From Triplophysa rosa (lineage: Eukaryota > Chordata > Actinopteri > Cypriniformes > Nemacheilidae), in NCBI RefSeq assembly GCF_024868665.1, contig NC_079899.1:1961043-2025042 (forward strand): a stretch of 64,000 nt of DNA, given 5' to 3'. The position numbers and the translations under genes were made by a program. Below, piece by piece: positions 11,953-23,822 of the stretch. The notes beneath the pieces are model-generated. The model saw nothing but the letters and a program-made list of their open reading frames with translations. It was not told the DNA's origin and ran no database searches. Numbering within the stretch: position 1 is the stretch's first letter; each line of letters opens with the position of its first letter.

Positions 11953-13866
11953 ATCAAACATTAGATCTCATGATGTGAGTGCAGACGTGCAGCAGGATTC
12001 TCATCATGAATCAGTGGATGATGTTGTGCAGAGAGTCAAAGACAAACACAAAAGCATCATGAAGAACAAGTATGAGAGATTATTTGAGGGAATGAAAGCA
12101 CAAGAGAATCAAACGCTCCTGAAGAGAATCTACACACAGCTGTACATCACAGAGGGAGAGAGTGAAGGAGTGAATGAAGAACATGAGGTTTTACACATGG
12201 AGAGAAAGCCCAGAAGAACACAAGACACTCCAATCTACTGCAATGACATCTTTAAACCTCAATCACATCAAAGACACAAAATAAAGAGTGTTCTTACTAA
12301 AGGCATCGCCGGAATTGGAAAAACCATCTCTGTGCAGAAGTTTATTCTGGATTGGGCCGAGGGAACAGCCAATCAGGACGTAGATTTCATGTTCCTGCTT
12401 CCGTTTCGAGAGCTGAACTTGATTGGAGAGCATCGCTACAGTCTTCACAAACTTCTGCTGGACTTTCATCCTGAACTTCAAGATGTGGACTCTCAGATTT
12501 ATGAGGAGTGTAGAGTTGTGTTCATCTTTGATGGTCTGGATGAAAGCAGAATGACACGGATGTTTTCAGACCACAGTGAGAAAGTTTCTGATGTGACGGA
12601 CGCTTCATCAGTGGCCGTGTTGATGTCAAACCTCATGAAAGGAGATCTGCTTCCCTCCGCTCTCATCTGGATCACCTCCAGACCAGCAGCAGCCAATCAG
12701 ATCCCCTCCAAATACATCACGCGTGTGACAGAAATCCAGGGCTTCGACGACGCTCAGAAGGAGGAATATTTCAGGAAGAGAATCAGCGACGAGCATCAAG
12801 CCAGCAGAATCATATCCCACATTAGAAGAGCGAGAAGCCTCCACATCATGTGTCACATACCGGTCTTCTGTTGGATCTCCTCCACTGTGCTTCAGAAGAT
12901 CCTGACACAAGATCACAGTGAAGAAATCCCCAAAACTCTGAGTGAAATGTACATCCACTTCCTGCTGATCCAGATGAAGATGAAGAATGAGAAGTATGAT
13001 CCAGAGAGAGATCCAGAGAGAGAAGTGATCGTGAAACTGGCTGAAGTGGCTTTCAAACAGCTGATGAAGGGCAACGTGATGTTCTATGAGGAGGATCTGA
13101 GAGAGTGTGGGATAGACATCACTGACGCCGCGCTGTATTCTGGCATCTGTACTGAGATCTTTAAGGAGGAATCTGTCATTCATCAGAGGAAGATCTACAG
13201 CTTCATACATCTCAGAATTCAGGAGTTCCTCGCCGCGCTCTATGTGTTTTACTGCCATTAAATGAAGAACACTGAAGAACTGAGGTTACTTCTGAAGGAT
13301 AGATTTGACTATTAAAAGAGCAGGTCTGAGGAAATCTCTCTGAATGAGCTACTAGAATCAGCAGTAGATAAAGCAGTTGAGAGTGAAACTGGTCATCTGG
13401 ATCTTTTCTTGAGGTTTCTGCTGGGCATCTCACTGGAGTCCAATCAGAGACTCTTACAGGATCTACTGACACACACACACAACAGCTCAAAGGACATCAG
13501 AAAAATCACACACTACATTAAAGATAGAATCAAGGGTAGAAATATGAATGATGATGATGTTGATGAGGATGAAGATGAGGATTATGATGATGAGGATGAT
13601 GAACGTCTCTCATCTGACAGATCCATCAATCTGTTTCTGTGTCTGTCTGAAGTGAAAGATCAGACTCTGTACAGAGAGATCGAGGAGTTTGTGAGATCAG
13701 ACAAACACTCAAAGAAGAAACTCTCTGCCGCTCATTGTTCAGCAATAGCCTACATGCTTCAGATGTCAGAGGAGGTGATGGATGAGTTTGATCTGAAGAA
13801 ATACAACACAACACAGGAGGGCAGAAGAAGACTCATACCAGCCGTCATCAACTGCACAAGAGCTCT
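11953..13866 (+). pseudogene. FISNA-NACHT exon of NLRC3-like gene with two in-frame stops
   Basis: This is the large central exon, after ttctctgtag and before gtgagtctt. FISNA fills about the first 100 codons ([17 protein letters not shown], then [11 protein letters not shown]). Walker A is GIAGIGKT at 12302-12325, Walker B is FIFDGLDES at 12521-12547, and a WITSRPAA sensor block follows near 12668. The winged-helix and NACHT-associated helices follow ([14 protein letters not shown] near 13205-13246). TAA stops lie in frame at 13259-13261 and 13313-13315. After them the same frame resumes perfectly ([20 protein letters not shown], then [15 protein letters not shown]) to the donor. There is no frameshift, so two point changes would explain the break. 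A run of about 20 Asp/Glu residues at 13546-13605 is an unusual expansion. Confidence 0.9.
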
Positions 13867-14049
13867 GTGAGTCTTCACTTCTAGTATATTACATTCAGTT
13901 TCTGTGTTTCTCCACATAAAGTCACATGTGTAATATTGTGCTGTTTAACACTGTTCGTCATATCAAGCATCACTATTACTACTGCTTATAGTGATGTGAA
14001 TGAAAAATCTGTTGGTTTATAAGAGCTCCGAGCAGCCAGAGAAGCCGCA

Positions 14050-14690
14050 CTCTAAAAGAGCTAGGGCTCTATCGTACATCTGGCGCAATACGGCGCAAGT
14101 GTTTTTGCTAGTTTCAGCCTGACGCAGTATTTCATTTTCCCGTCCTGCGCCGCGTTGTTTAAATAGCAAATGCATTTAAAAAGAGGTGTGTTCAGGTGCA
14201 TTGTTGGTGCGCTGGTATTTTGAGGAACTGCGCCATAGACCAACTCGAACCTGGTCGCAATATCGGAAAAAAATCCGGCTTGTGCTGTAGATGGTTTGCT
14301 TGCGCACTATAACCTCTCGCACGAGCAGACGCGTTTCCTTTATGGAGAAGTGTCTGCTATTCCGAATTCTGCCGTGTAAATAGCGAATCCGCCATGGCGC
14401 GAGCGCAATTGGCTCTTAAAGGGAATGGGAGATGAGACTCTGATTGGTTTACTGCATGTTTGGCCCAAAAAACACCCATTACTCAAGAGAATCGGGACAA
14501 CCAGTTTAGACCATGCGCCCAGGCGCGCCGACCATTTTTCCATCGTTAAACTAGCAAAATGGATTCGGACACGCCCTGAGTGCACCTGCGCTGTGCACTT
14601 TAGACAATGGGCTTAGATCGTTAAAAAAGGCCCCTAGTGCGCATGGCTTAACGGGCCGATAGCGCACACTTACACTTCAAATCTGCCTAC
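14050..14690. mobile_element. Probable DNA-transposon-derived repeat in NLR intron
   Basis: The block begins tagggctctatcgtacatc and ends in ggcttaacgggccgatagcg; the outer ends are roughly complementary (gggctctatcg and cgatagcgc). It is rich in gcgcc-type words, as in common fish MITE-like repeats. No target duplication could be fixed and there is no coding content. Confidence 0.4.
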
Positions 14691-15512
14691 GTAAACTTTG
14701 CAAACTGTAATTTACAGTATCGTCTATTATGCCCATTAGTCAAAACTTGCTCGCTTTATCCCACAGAAAACCAAGGTGTCACGATTTACCTCTCAGTGAG
14801 CCGGCAATGGACTCTCTGCCTATTTTGGGTGATCTCAAAGCCTGTGATTAAAGTCAGCGTGAAGCGGAAGTAGCGATTGTCTTTTTTTCTGTATCGTGAC
14901 GTATACCCGAGTGAAACGACTTCAGAAATGAGAAAAAAAATGTAAGGCGGGACTTGATTTCATCCACCGACAACTGATTGGATCATTAAAAGGTGATAGA
15001 TTTGAACGCCAGTTTGCAATCTGTCAGTCATTGCAGCCGCAGTCAGTCATTGCAGCCTCATGCCATTCCTCATGACCAGAAGTGAAGAGAGTGGGGAGGA
15101 GGTTAACAGTTTTGATTAAACATTACAAGTGCAAATGAATAATAAAAAAAATTATGTGCACGGATAAATCATTTATAATAAATACTTCACCACTGTGTAA
15201 AACAATTAGAATTTTTTCATTTCTAAATAAATAAAAAGACAAAAAGAAAATCCATAGAGAGATGTTGTAGAGTAACTTTGTGGGTCTAGAGACTAGAAAC
15301 AGATTTGATAACAAATAGTAAAAGCCTTTTTGTAATCTAATCACAACTAAACAGCAAACAATATGGAAAGAATATAGAAATAAAAGTAAAAAATAAACAG
15401 AAAACAAACTTATTTCTTACAACTAACAAATATTACAAATATTATGATGCTGTTCCATGTTTTCCTTTCTCTTAAGTGTGTGATATAGCTGTTTGTGCAT
15501 GTAAAAGATTGC

Positions 15513-15612
15513 AATCACGAGAGCATCCGGGGTCAACACTGCATGACGCATACGCGTGGTGCTGACGAGCATGCATCGTGCAGTGTTGACTCCAGATGCA
15601 CTGTGATCGCGC
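15513..15612. repeat. Imperfect inverted repeat
   Basis: A left arm reading gcatccggggtcaacactgca near 15523 pairs with tgcagtgttgactccagatgc near 15578, and the complementarity extends outward with mismatches for about 33 bp per arm around a spacer of about 35 bp. It could be a small MITE or a foldback structure. Confidence 0.6.
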
Positions 15613-15714
15613 GTTGGAAACTAACATAGAAGCCAGGAAATTGCTGAATATAGTCGGTATTTTTGTTTGTTTGCGCACAAAACGTATCCTTGTTGCTTTA
15701 TAATTAAAGCTGAA

Positions 15715-15935
15715 CCACTGGAGTGACATGGACTATTTCAATGACGACTTAACTCACTTTCAGAGCTTTGAAGTGTGGTTGCCTTGCAGTCTATAGAGGA
15801 GTCAGAAAGCTCCCGGACCTCATGAAAACGATCTGAATTTGCGTTCTGAAGATAAACGGAGGTCCTGTAGGGTTGACGAACGACTTGAGGGTCATTTATA
15901 ACAGAATTCTCATTTTTCGGCGGAGTTCCCTTTTA
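15715..15935. mobile_element. MITE-like fragment
   Basis: The block contains agctcccggacctcatg and ends gggtcatttataacagaattctcatttttcg. This closely resembles a very common fish repeat whose end reads as a short peptide-free tail near the insertion site. It is a fragment only. Confidence 0.4.
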
Positions 15936-16029
15936 ACTACATCATATAACCCGTTTAATCCAAGCATCATAAACAGAAAATAAGAAATAATCTACAGACC
16001 AGAGGTTGTCATTGTGACGGACAGGCTCG

Positions 16030-18120
16030 TAAAAAATCCTCTCGGTTACGACTGTAACCTCCGTTCCCTGATGGAGGGAACGGAGGTCCCCTCTGTTGAG
16101 ACAGACTGGGGACCTATCTTTACACACCACGGCGCTGAGCCGCCAACAACAGTGCAGCCAACAACTCTAGGCATTGATGTGCCTGCAGCTGGGGACCCAT
16201 CCACTGCCCCGATACTGCGTGCCTGTTGCACACGGTGTCCCACCCCTGCAGAGAGGCGTCTGTCGTAACCACAACGCGCCTCGAAACCTGCCCGAGTAAA
16301 ACCCCTGCTCAGAGAAAGGCACCCCCGCTGAGGGTGCGAAGGCACTGAGGCGTCACCATAAGGTGCCTGGTCGGTCTCTCGGGGAATATTCCCTGCAGGG
16401 AAGCCCGGAAAGAGAGAAGCTCTTTTGAGAGAGAGTGGGCGGGGGACGTTGCAGGCAGCATTCGCTTCGACCCACCAGCAATGACCTGGCCGGGGCGTCG
16501 GGCCCGCTGTTACTCTCAATCCCCCTGGCTCATCCCGTCAGGGCCGCTCTGTCTCCTAGGTGGGTTCCCAACGGGGTAGATGCCCTCTCCCGAAGGGGCT
16601 CTGCATCTCTGGCGGGCCGTCGCATGGAGGGCCCCAGTACCCGGCAGGCTGCGCTCGGGACCTCGATGAACGATAGGTGGCCGGGTCATGGCAGAGAAGT
16701 CTGCTTCTTCACCACCGAGAACCTCCACAGTGTCACCACACAGCCCTGCTTGCGAGATGGGCACATCTAGAAGGCGAGCCTTCTGAGCGTCACTACGCAA
16801 GGTTGAGCCACAGATGTCTCCCTTGGACCACTATCGTGGACCACCCGCCATGACTGTCGTCGCACGAGGCCGGTGGCGCTGCGCAGCCGGGTCGGTCTTC
16901 CCATCAACCAGATCTTAACGCTTTGACTTATGACCCAATTTTGAATTTTGAACCTGATGGACCGCCATAGTGTGGAGGGCGGAGGCCGTTTAACCCACAG
17001 CATCGTAAGTGTTCGACACGAGTGTCAAAGAGCTTACATGTCCTGGAAGGGAGCCTTGGTCGACCCCTCCAAGTGGCAGCGTCTGCGGTGCTCCGCGACT
17101 GCACATTCCACCTTAGGGACGTCGACATATCCCTTAGCTGCCCCACCATCCAGGGAAGTAACAGCTCCTGAGCACGTCAGACGGGAGCGTGCCGTGAACG
17201 GCATATTCCCGTCTTTGTGAACTCCTCATGCACCTCCAGGTCAGCCGCGAGTGGGCAAGCACGGCCGTCATCTCTGCGTCGCCTTGTCTTGGGCTCGACC
17301 GCCCAGGGGCTGGAGCTCCAAGGGGTCTCAGCATCCGATGCCAGGATGTAGCTGTCCGACGTTATGACAGAAAGCTCGTCCCCATCCCGTTGTCGAGTCT
17401 GCCCGCTATGGGACGGTACACCGCCGCCCATCGGGGACTAGCCAGGTGAGCGTGCCGGGGCACAGATGGTCCGCCAGCCAAAACTGGCAAAGTGACATCC
17501 ATGGGAATCCCCAATCACCCCCGCCGCTCACCGAAGCGGTCGACCTCGCCGAAGCGGCAGTCGAACTCGCTCGGGAAGCAGACAGGGTTTCTGGAGAACG
17601 TAGCCAACCGTGACCGCAACACCTTAATCGACAAGCCCTGCCACTGCATGCTGGAACCCCAACATGCAATACAGGTGTCGTGCCCGTCGGACTCAGGGAT
17701 GAATCTGTCATACCCAAGAACACAGCTGCGAGACATGCCTGAAGACAGCGCAGACTGTGAGAAGAAATTTGCTCTTTTAGAAATATCTGCGGCTCGCTGC
17801 CGAGATGCCCAGGGGAAGTCCGCTACCGAGAGGGAGAAATCCGCTGCTTCACGTCGTAAATCCAGCAGTCTGGAAGGAGAATTCTCGGAGAGAAGAATTA
17901 CTTGACATGTACCGTCATGCAGGTTCCGAAGAACAAAGGATGAGTGAATGGCCGCCACCACCTCCCTTTTATACCCGTATGCACGGGGCGGGGACTGGCA
18001 TGCGTGTGCCATTCGCCAAAGCCCATTGGCGTTTTAAATTCCTCTCCGAGATGATAGGTTCTCAAGATCAAACCCCAGTCTGTCTCTCAACACAACGTCG
18101 AGAGACCGACTGAAGGGGAA
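16030..18120 (-). mobile_element. DIRS-like retrotransposon remnant with inverted terminal repeats
   Basis: This is a GC-rich island inside the NLR intron. The left end contains gttgagacagactgggg (16098) and the right end, reverse-complemented, reads gttgagagacagactgggg. These are inverted terminal repeats, as in DIRS elements. The minus-strand ORF 18012-17515 has the DIRS ORF1 (gag-like) N-terminal character, including SDGHDTCIACWGSS and VLRSRLATF, the same block found in the 45-46 kb copy. No reverse transcriptase or recombinase remains between the ends, so the copy is internally deleted. Confidence 0.65.
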
Positions 18121-18900
18121 CTGTCGTTATCTACTATTACCCATCACTATTGTGCAGGGTGACATTACATTCTAATTAGCATGTTGGTGGCATTATTGCA
18201 CGTACTCACGTTTACACTCTGAACTTACTATATGAAGTTGTTTACATATTTAATGTTTCTGTTGTCAGGCATAAAATAATAATTACAGACAAATGTTTAT
18301 GTTCATATGTCCAGTCAGTAACAATGATAGGTGCTTGTAAACGCTGTTTTGTAAGCATTGGTTATGAATGTGCTGCTTCTGCCGCTCACTGAACGGAGAA
18401 GACGCCCAGAGAGACATTTTTCCACTCACTCACTGAAAGCTAATGTTTATCCGAAATGAAGCTAGTCGCAATCGCTTTTCTGAAAGAAAAAAGTCTGTAA
18501 ACAGCGCACCACTGGTTTGTGTTCACAACGCATTTTTTTAAATGGACGAGGCGTTTATAAGTAATGATTGGGAAACACGCGTCCCTTTGTGATCGTGTTT
18601 AGGGCAGGGTTAGTACTTTTGACCGCTCAAAATCATGTTTAGTCCATTCACGGTCACGTTCTGATAAAAGGAAATTATTGGATGCTATTACAAATTGCCC
18701 TTACTGTAATCCATCCAATTGGTTGATGGCCTTCAGATTTTTCCGTCACTGGTAAAAAAACATAAATGACGGGCGAATTTTAGGTTAATGCGATCTCTGC
18801 TACAGACTACTCACTTCTCTGGATTTGAGAAGAGCCAACAGACAGTTTAAATATTCTTACAGCCGCTGTCCACGTCTTTCTAATGAGCAAACCAAAGCCT
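18120..18900. other. Intronic stretch with no recognised feature
   Basis: AT-rich sequence with no supported exon. Short ORFs have no family resemblance. Confidence 0.4.
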
Positions 18901-18903
18901 ACA

Positions 18904-19943
18904 GTGGGGCTGAAACGATTCCTCGAGTAACTCGAGTAATTCGAATACAAAAAATCAGAGGCAACAAGCCTCGTTTAATCCATTTAACTACAGTTCACAT
19001 GGAGCGCTGCATTTCCCCACGGACCGTTATTACTGACGCACAGCCCGCTAAACTCTGTTCGTGTTACAGGGCTCTCAAGTCTCACGCATTCACCGTCAGA
19101 CACACGCACTTTAGTCTGTTCACACGCTCACACGTATGTCTCATGCTGATAAATAAGTCATAGTTTATTGAAATGGTGAACTGCTATTTTACTTAGTTGT
19201 AGTCTATTTTGCGAGTGAAACTTGTTTTCCGGCTCCACTGAGTCCATAAAACTAGATTCGGACTAGTGGTTGCCGAATCCTGTTATTCACATGTCATCTG
19301 TCTGGTCTGCGTGTCTGAGTGAATGAACTGCACAGTTTAACGTGCTACACGCGTGAAGCTCATGAATTTGTCTGTTTCTGCACTTTGAGGACATGAACTT
19401 CATCTCCAGAGTTGCTCTGAGAGTTTATTTCAGAACATTTTACTGAGTGAAGCTAACACACTAAAAAATAAGCGTCTTGCGACGACCTGCCAAAATAAAA
19501 GTCCGGTTAACTCTGTATTTTTATGTGGACAAATATATTACTATTTAATAGTAAAAAAGAAACTAAAACTAATTTATATAAACTAAATGCATCATGCATG
19601 AGCTGAAGTTAGTTGTTTACCTTTGAAATTATTCTTACTATTTTTATTAATGTTTCATATGTATACATTTGTATTAGGCCTATATGGCATTTTGAATGTA
19701 ATATGGCAATGGAATGTACTAAATGGGTTTAGTTTTCACAGATATGAATGTATGCAATTTCAGCAATAAATATGTTAATTTTTCTAAAAAGGAAACAAAT
19801 TAGTTGTTCATTTTATGAGACCTGTCTTATTTTCTCTTGTATATTTAGTATTGCTCTTTAATAAAGAAAACGTACTTATTATCCGAATACCCGATTAATC
19901 GATGGAAAAATCAGTAGAATACTCGATTACTAAAATAATCGAT
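18904..19943. mobile_element. hAT-like element, right end obscured
   Basis: The left end, gggctgaaacgattcctcgag followed by a ctcgagtaattcg-type repeat, is a familiar fish hAT-type end. The right side has the complementary character (cccgattaatcgatgg, then ctcgattactaaaataatcga) but runs straight into a LINE tail at 19944. The terminal bases and target duplication cannot be checked. Confidence 0.5.
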
Positions 19944-20890
19944 TCAATTCAATTCAATTTTATTTATATAGCGCTTTTCACAATGTACATTGTTCCAAAG
20001 CAGCTTTATAGGAGAAAATAAGAAAAACTGAAAAACACAAAAAAAGGTAAAAAACAGCACAGTGCATGGTGTTTATAGAACAATCAAGATTATTCTAGTA
20101 AATAATATCTAATAAATGCAGCCTCCCGGTGTCACGGTCCTGCCTTTATTCCCCCTGACGGAACCCCAGGAGCAAGTGGGCTAGGGCGGACCATGAGGAT
20201 GACGCCGTGCCGTCCATCTTGCTGCCCGCTGGGTTCAGTATGGCTCGTGGATTCTGTCAGGAGCGACGTGGAAGAACCCAAATGCAGGCAGGCGTGAAGG
20301 GGTTAACAAAACACTTTTATTAAATGAACAAAACAAAAACCCACGAGGGGGTGTAAAACAGGAACAGAACTAAGATACAACACATAAAACAAAAAGACTT
20401 CCCACGAGGGGGCAAACAAGAAAACAAGAACAGCAAAAACCAAACTAAGGAACTCGACCAAACGTCTTAACCAAAACCACGGCAGGATACAACACAAAAC
20501 TCACGGGCCAACGGACAAGGTAAGGAGCAGGACATCTGCAACATGCAGGACGCACAAGGTACACGTACATACACACAATCCACGAGCACAGGACAAAGAA
20601 ACATGAGGGCATTTTAATGGCAAGACAAACAAGGGATAATGACACAGGGCAGGTGGGAAACATTAGACACGGCAGGGAAGCAATACATGAAACGAGAGGG
20701 GCGGGGCCAATGACAAGACATGAGAAAACACATGAGATGTAAAATGTAAACAACTCATGGCTTTCTCACATACAACCTAAGGGCTCCGTCCCGATCCTGC
20801 CACACGACTAGAAATACAGAACCAAGAAGGCAGGACCGTGACACCCGGTGGTTTATTTAGCGTATTTTGCATTAAGTGAATGCTTTGCTG
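19944..20890 (-). mobile_element. L2 LINE 3'-end fragment, interrupted by an LTR-like insertion
   Basis: The pieces 19944-20129 and 20844-20890 are the reverse complement of the 3' end of the L2 copy at 21870-23095. Shared words include the gtgcatggtgtttatagaac region and the cccggtggtttatttagc region. An attca repeat marks the LINE tail at 19944. The 714-bp insertion at 20130-20843 splits it. Confidence 0.75.
20130..20843 (-). mobile_element. LTR-retrotransposon-derived insertion with 5-bp target duplication
   Basis: The ends are tgtcacggtcctgcctt and its perfect complement, and the pentamer cccgg is repeated exactly at 20125-20129 and 20844-20848. Read on the minus strand it has a ttaataaaagtg polyadenylation region followed by ttaacccc and gcatttgggttc. 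The solo LTR at 42447-42964 has the same arrangement. Beyond that it continues about 120 bp in which an ATG opens MDGTASSSW-like coding. It may be an LTR plus leader and gag start, although the 17-bp perfect inverted ends are long for an LTR. Confidence 0.6.
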
Positions 20891-21266
20891 AAAAGATGAT
20901 TGATTACCATTGATTATTGTCACACACAAACAAGCACAACCACGACAAACACGCAGCTCTGTCTAATGCACATATTCTTATTATTGTACATATATGTTGA
21001 ACTGTTCTTTTTTTCAAGTTACTTGTCCGGGCGGGCAAGTAAAATTCTCTCTCACTTGCCCATACAAAACATTCACTTGTCCCGGACAAGTGTTAATGTC
21101 GAGCCCTGTCTATTTATTGTTCTTTATTTCATCCTGTTTTAGGTTTACTGACTGGAACATGCATCCTAAAATAATGCTGTTGTAGATGTTCTTTGTAAAC
21201 CCTGAGATAACTGGAATTTGTGTTCTTTAAACTACTTTTGTATCATTTTGTTTTGGTTGTGTTTAG

Positions 21267-21437
21267 ATGGTCCGGGTGTAATCTTTCTGATGAGTGTTGT
21301 GAAAGTTTGTCTTCATGTCTACAATCATCGACGTCTCTGAGAGAGCTGGACCTGAGTAACAATGATCTGCAGGATTCAGGAGTGAAGCTGATCTCTGATG
21401 CTCTCAAGACTCACAACTGTCAACTACACACACTGAG
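21267..21437 (+). CDS. LRR exon of NLR, intact
   Basis: A 171-bp exon between gtgtttag and gtcagaca encodes two ribonuclease-inhibitor-type leucine-rich repeats ([18 protein letters not shown], then [18 protein letters not shown]). The 57-codon size and the phase are those of fish NLR LRR exons. It is open throughout and includes [18 protein letters not shown]. The intron after it has a solo LTR 52 bp downstream. It is nearly identical to the exons at 34343, 41218 and 46498. Confidence 0.85.
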
Positions 21438-21489
21438 GTCAGACATTTTCACAGAAAATACTTAAATAATAAATGATAGTGCCTGTCAT

Positions 21490-21768
21490 TGTAACGGTAC
21501 GTGCACTATAACTTACACGAGGAGCCAGGAGTAATGAGAAACGTATTTAATAATCCAACAAACATGGAAGGAGACAGGAACAGCAACATCCGTATACATT
21601 AGACAATACCAGACAATGAACAAAGGAACAGATTGAGTATTTATAGTTCATGGGTGATGAGGCTGATGACGGGCAGGTGTGGGGATAACTGATGAGACAC
21701 AGGTGCGGGAGCGTGGGTGATGAAGTCCAAGGGGGAAACACGGGGAGAAACAGAGGGAAACTGTAACA
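21490..21768 (-). mobile_element. Solo LTR, 279 bp, exact 5-bp target duplication
   Basis: The element begins tgtaacggtac and ends actgtaaca, with gtcat repeated exactly at 21485-21489 and 21769-21773. On the minus strand it carries a tataaata box and an attaaata polyadenylation region. Size, TG-CA ends and the 5-bp duplication indicate a Ty3/gypsy-type solo LTR. Confidence 0.8.
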
Positions 21769-21869
21769 GTCATACAGTAGATGGACTATTAACTCTTAAA
21801 CCATGGGACTATGGAAATCTGATTGGCTGATGAACGTTCTAAGGTTGCGCATTATTTTTCAGCAAACAC

Positions 21870-23095
21870 ACACACCTGTGAAATAGTTGAAAAAACTGCG
21901 CTCGTTAAAATGACAAACGACCTGCTTATAGCATCAGATAAAGGTAACATCTCACTCCTAGTCCTGCTTGACCTTAGTGCTGCGTTCAATACTGTAGACC
22001 ATAACATACTTTTAGATTGCTTACACAATTATACCGGTATTCAGGGACAGGCACTACAATGGTTCAGATCTTACTTATCAGGCAGACATCAATTTGTCTG
22101 TTAAAATGGGGAATCGTCAAATCTAACGCAAGTAAATTATGGATTACCTCAGGGATCGGTTTTAGGACCCTTGCTATTCTCCATATACATGCTGCCCCTT
22201 TGAAACATTATTAGAAAACATGGAATTAGCTTCCACTGTTATGCAGATGATACTCAGCTATATATCTCATCAAGACCAGATGATTCCTTCCAGCTATCCA
22301 AATTGGCAGAGTGCATCAAAGATATAAAATATTGGATGACTAGTAATTTCCTTCTTTTAAATTCTAATAAAACAGAAATATTACTTATCGGACTAAAGAA
22401 ACGTAAACAGAATATTTCAGATTATAACCTGCAAATTGAAGGCTGCACTGTTACTCCAACAAATACAGTTAAACACCTAGGCGTTATATGAGACAGCAAC
22501 CTGTCATTTGGAAGTCACATCTCAAATGTCACAAAAACAGCCTTCTTCCACCTTAGAAATGTTGCCAAATTGCGAAATATTTTATGTGTGGCTGACGCAG
22601 AGAAGCTTATTCATGCATTTGTGACCTCAAGACTTGACTACTGTAATGCACTGCTTAGTGGTAGTACTGCAACATAAATAAACAAACTACAGTTAGTTCA
22701 GAATGCAGCTGCCAGAGTTCTAACCAGATCCAGAAAATACGATCACATAACCCCAATGTTATCAACCCTTCACTGGTTACCCATTAAGTATCGTATTGAC
22801 TTTAAAGTTATTTTAATTACTTATAAAGCCTTAAACGGTTTAGCCCCTACCTACATAACAGAGCTTCTACCACACTACAACCCATCACGCTCTCTAAGAT
22901 CTCAAAACTCCAGACTTTTGATAACACCTAGAATAACTAGCTTTCCTGTGGCTCACTTAATGCATAATATGCTAAATAAACCACCGGGTGACTGCATTTA
23001 TTAGATATTATTTACTAGAATAATCTTGATCGTTCTATAAACACCATGCACTGTGCTGTGTTTTACCTTTTTTGTGTTTTTCTTATTTTCTCCAA
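21870..23095 (+). mobile_element. L2-clade LINE, broken reverse-transcriptase region
   Basis: Plus-strand frames give [29 protein letters not shown], a [11 protein letters not shown] block, [51 protein letters not shown] and ALNGLAPTYITELLPHY. Frameshifts and stops interrupt them (for example a TAA near 22101 and a TGA near 22489). The 3' UTR, up to the ttattttctccaattttt block, matches the minus-strand fragment at 19944 and lacks the final tail. Confidence 0.85.
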
Positions 23096-23747
23096 TTTTT
23101 CTGTCATTGTCTAGCGTTACATTATATAATCACGCTCTTATTCATATAAAGGCCTTTAAACTATTTAGGCATGATTTGAAATGGTTGTATTGACACGTCC
23201 AGTATAGATATGATGTTTACTTAACAAAATTCGGGAGGAGCCGGAGCATATAATCAGCCCGGCTGGTCTACCATCAGCAATCACCGCATCTACCCTATCA
23301 GCTCAAGCGAGCTCTCTTATAAATAGACAAACCATTTTACCTGCTTCATCTCTTCAGATTAGCATCGATAAGTTTCGTTCGATGCTATGTCCGAGGATCT
23401 CTACAAGTAATAATCATGTCTCGGACGTTACGCAACAGCATTGCTCATAGACGCACACGCTAAACAGCAGCTTGTTTGCATTACACGGTTCTTTTTGCTT
23501 TTCGATAAACTATTCCCAAACGAAAACCAAACTCTGAAAGGATTTCATCAACACAGAAAGGACATAAGGTATTTAAGGGATCCTACTGATTTTTTTAAAG
23601 TGCTGCAGCCACGCAGCAGGCCCGATCCGTAAAGCAACATTTCCACATACTGTACATCTTCCACACAGATTCGGGAAGTGATTCCGCATCCCGCTGGTTT
23701 ACGTCGCGCTCGTCACCTCGTTCGTTCCCAGATGCAATTGCTGCTGG

Positions 23748-23822
23748 CATGCTAGCTCGTTGCAAACGCTAGCTCGCTGCTAACACTGGCTCGCTGCTAG
23801 CACTAGCTCACTGCTAACAGGA
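23748..23822. repeat. Short tandem repeat, about 20-bp units of gctagctcgctgctaacact type
   Basis: About four imperfect units of a gctagctc...gctaac word are arranged head to tail near the start of the recombinase element. Confidence 0.7.

Noticed and set aside
12626..13258. 210-codon minus-strand ORF opposite the NACHT exon
   Set aside because: It is the antisense shadow of a strongly supported coding exon and has no domain of its own.
16046..16519. 157-codon minus ORF and overlapping ORFs at 16-17.5 kb
   Set aside because: The GC-rich terminal part of a DIRS remnant opens several frames at once; none has a domain.
20445..20753. Hydrophobic 102-codon minus ORF
   Set aside because: It lies inside the LTR-like insertion and reads as a chance membrane-like frame of an AC-rich strand.
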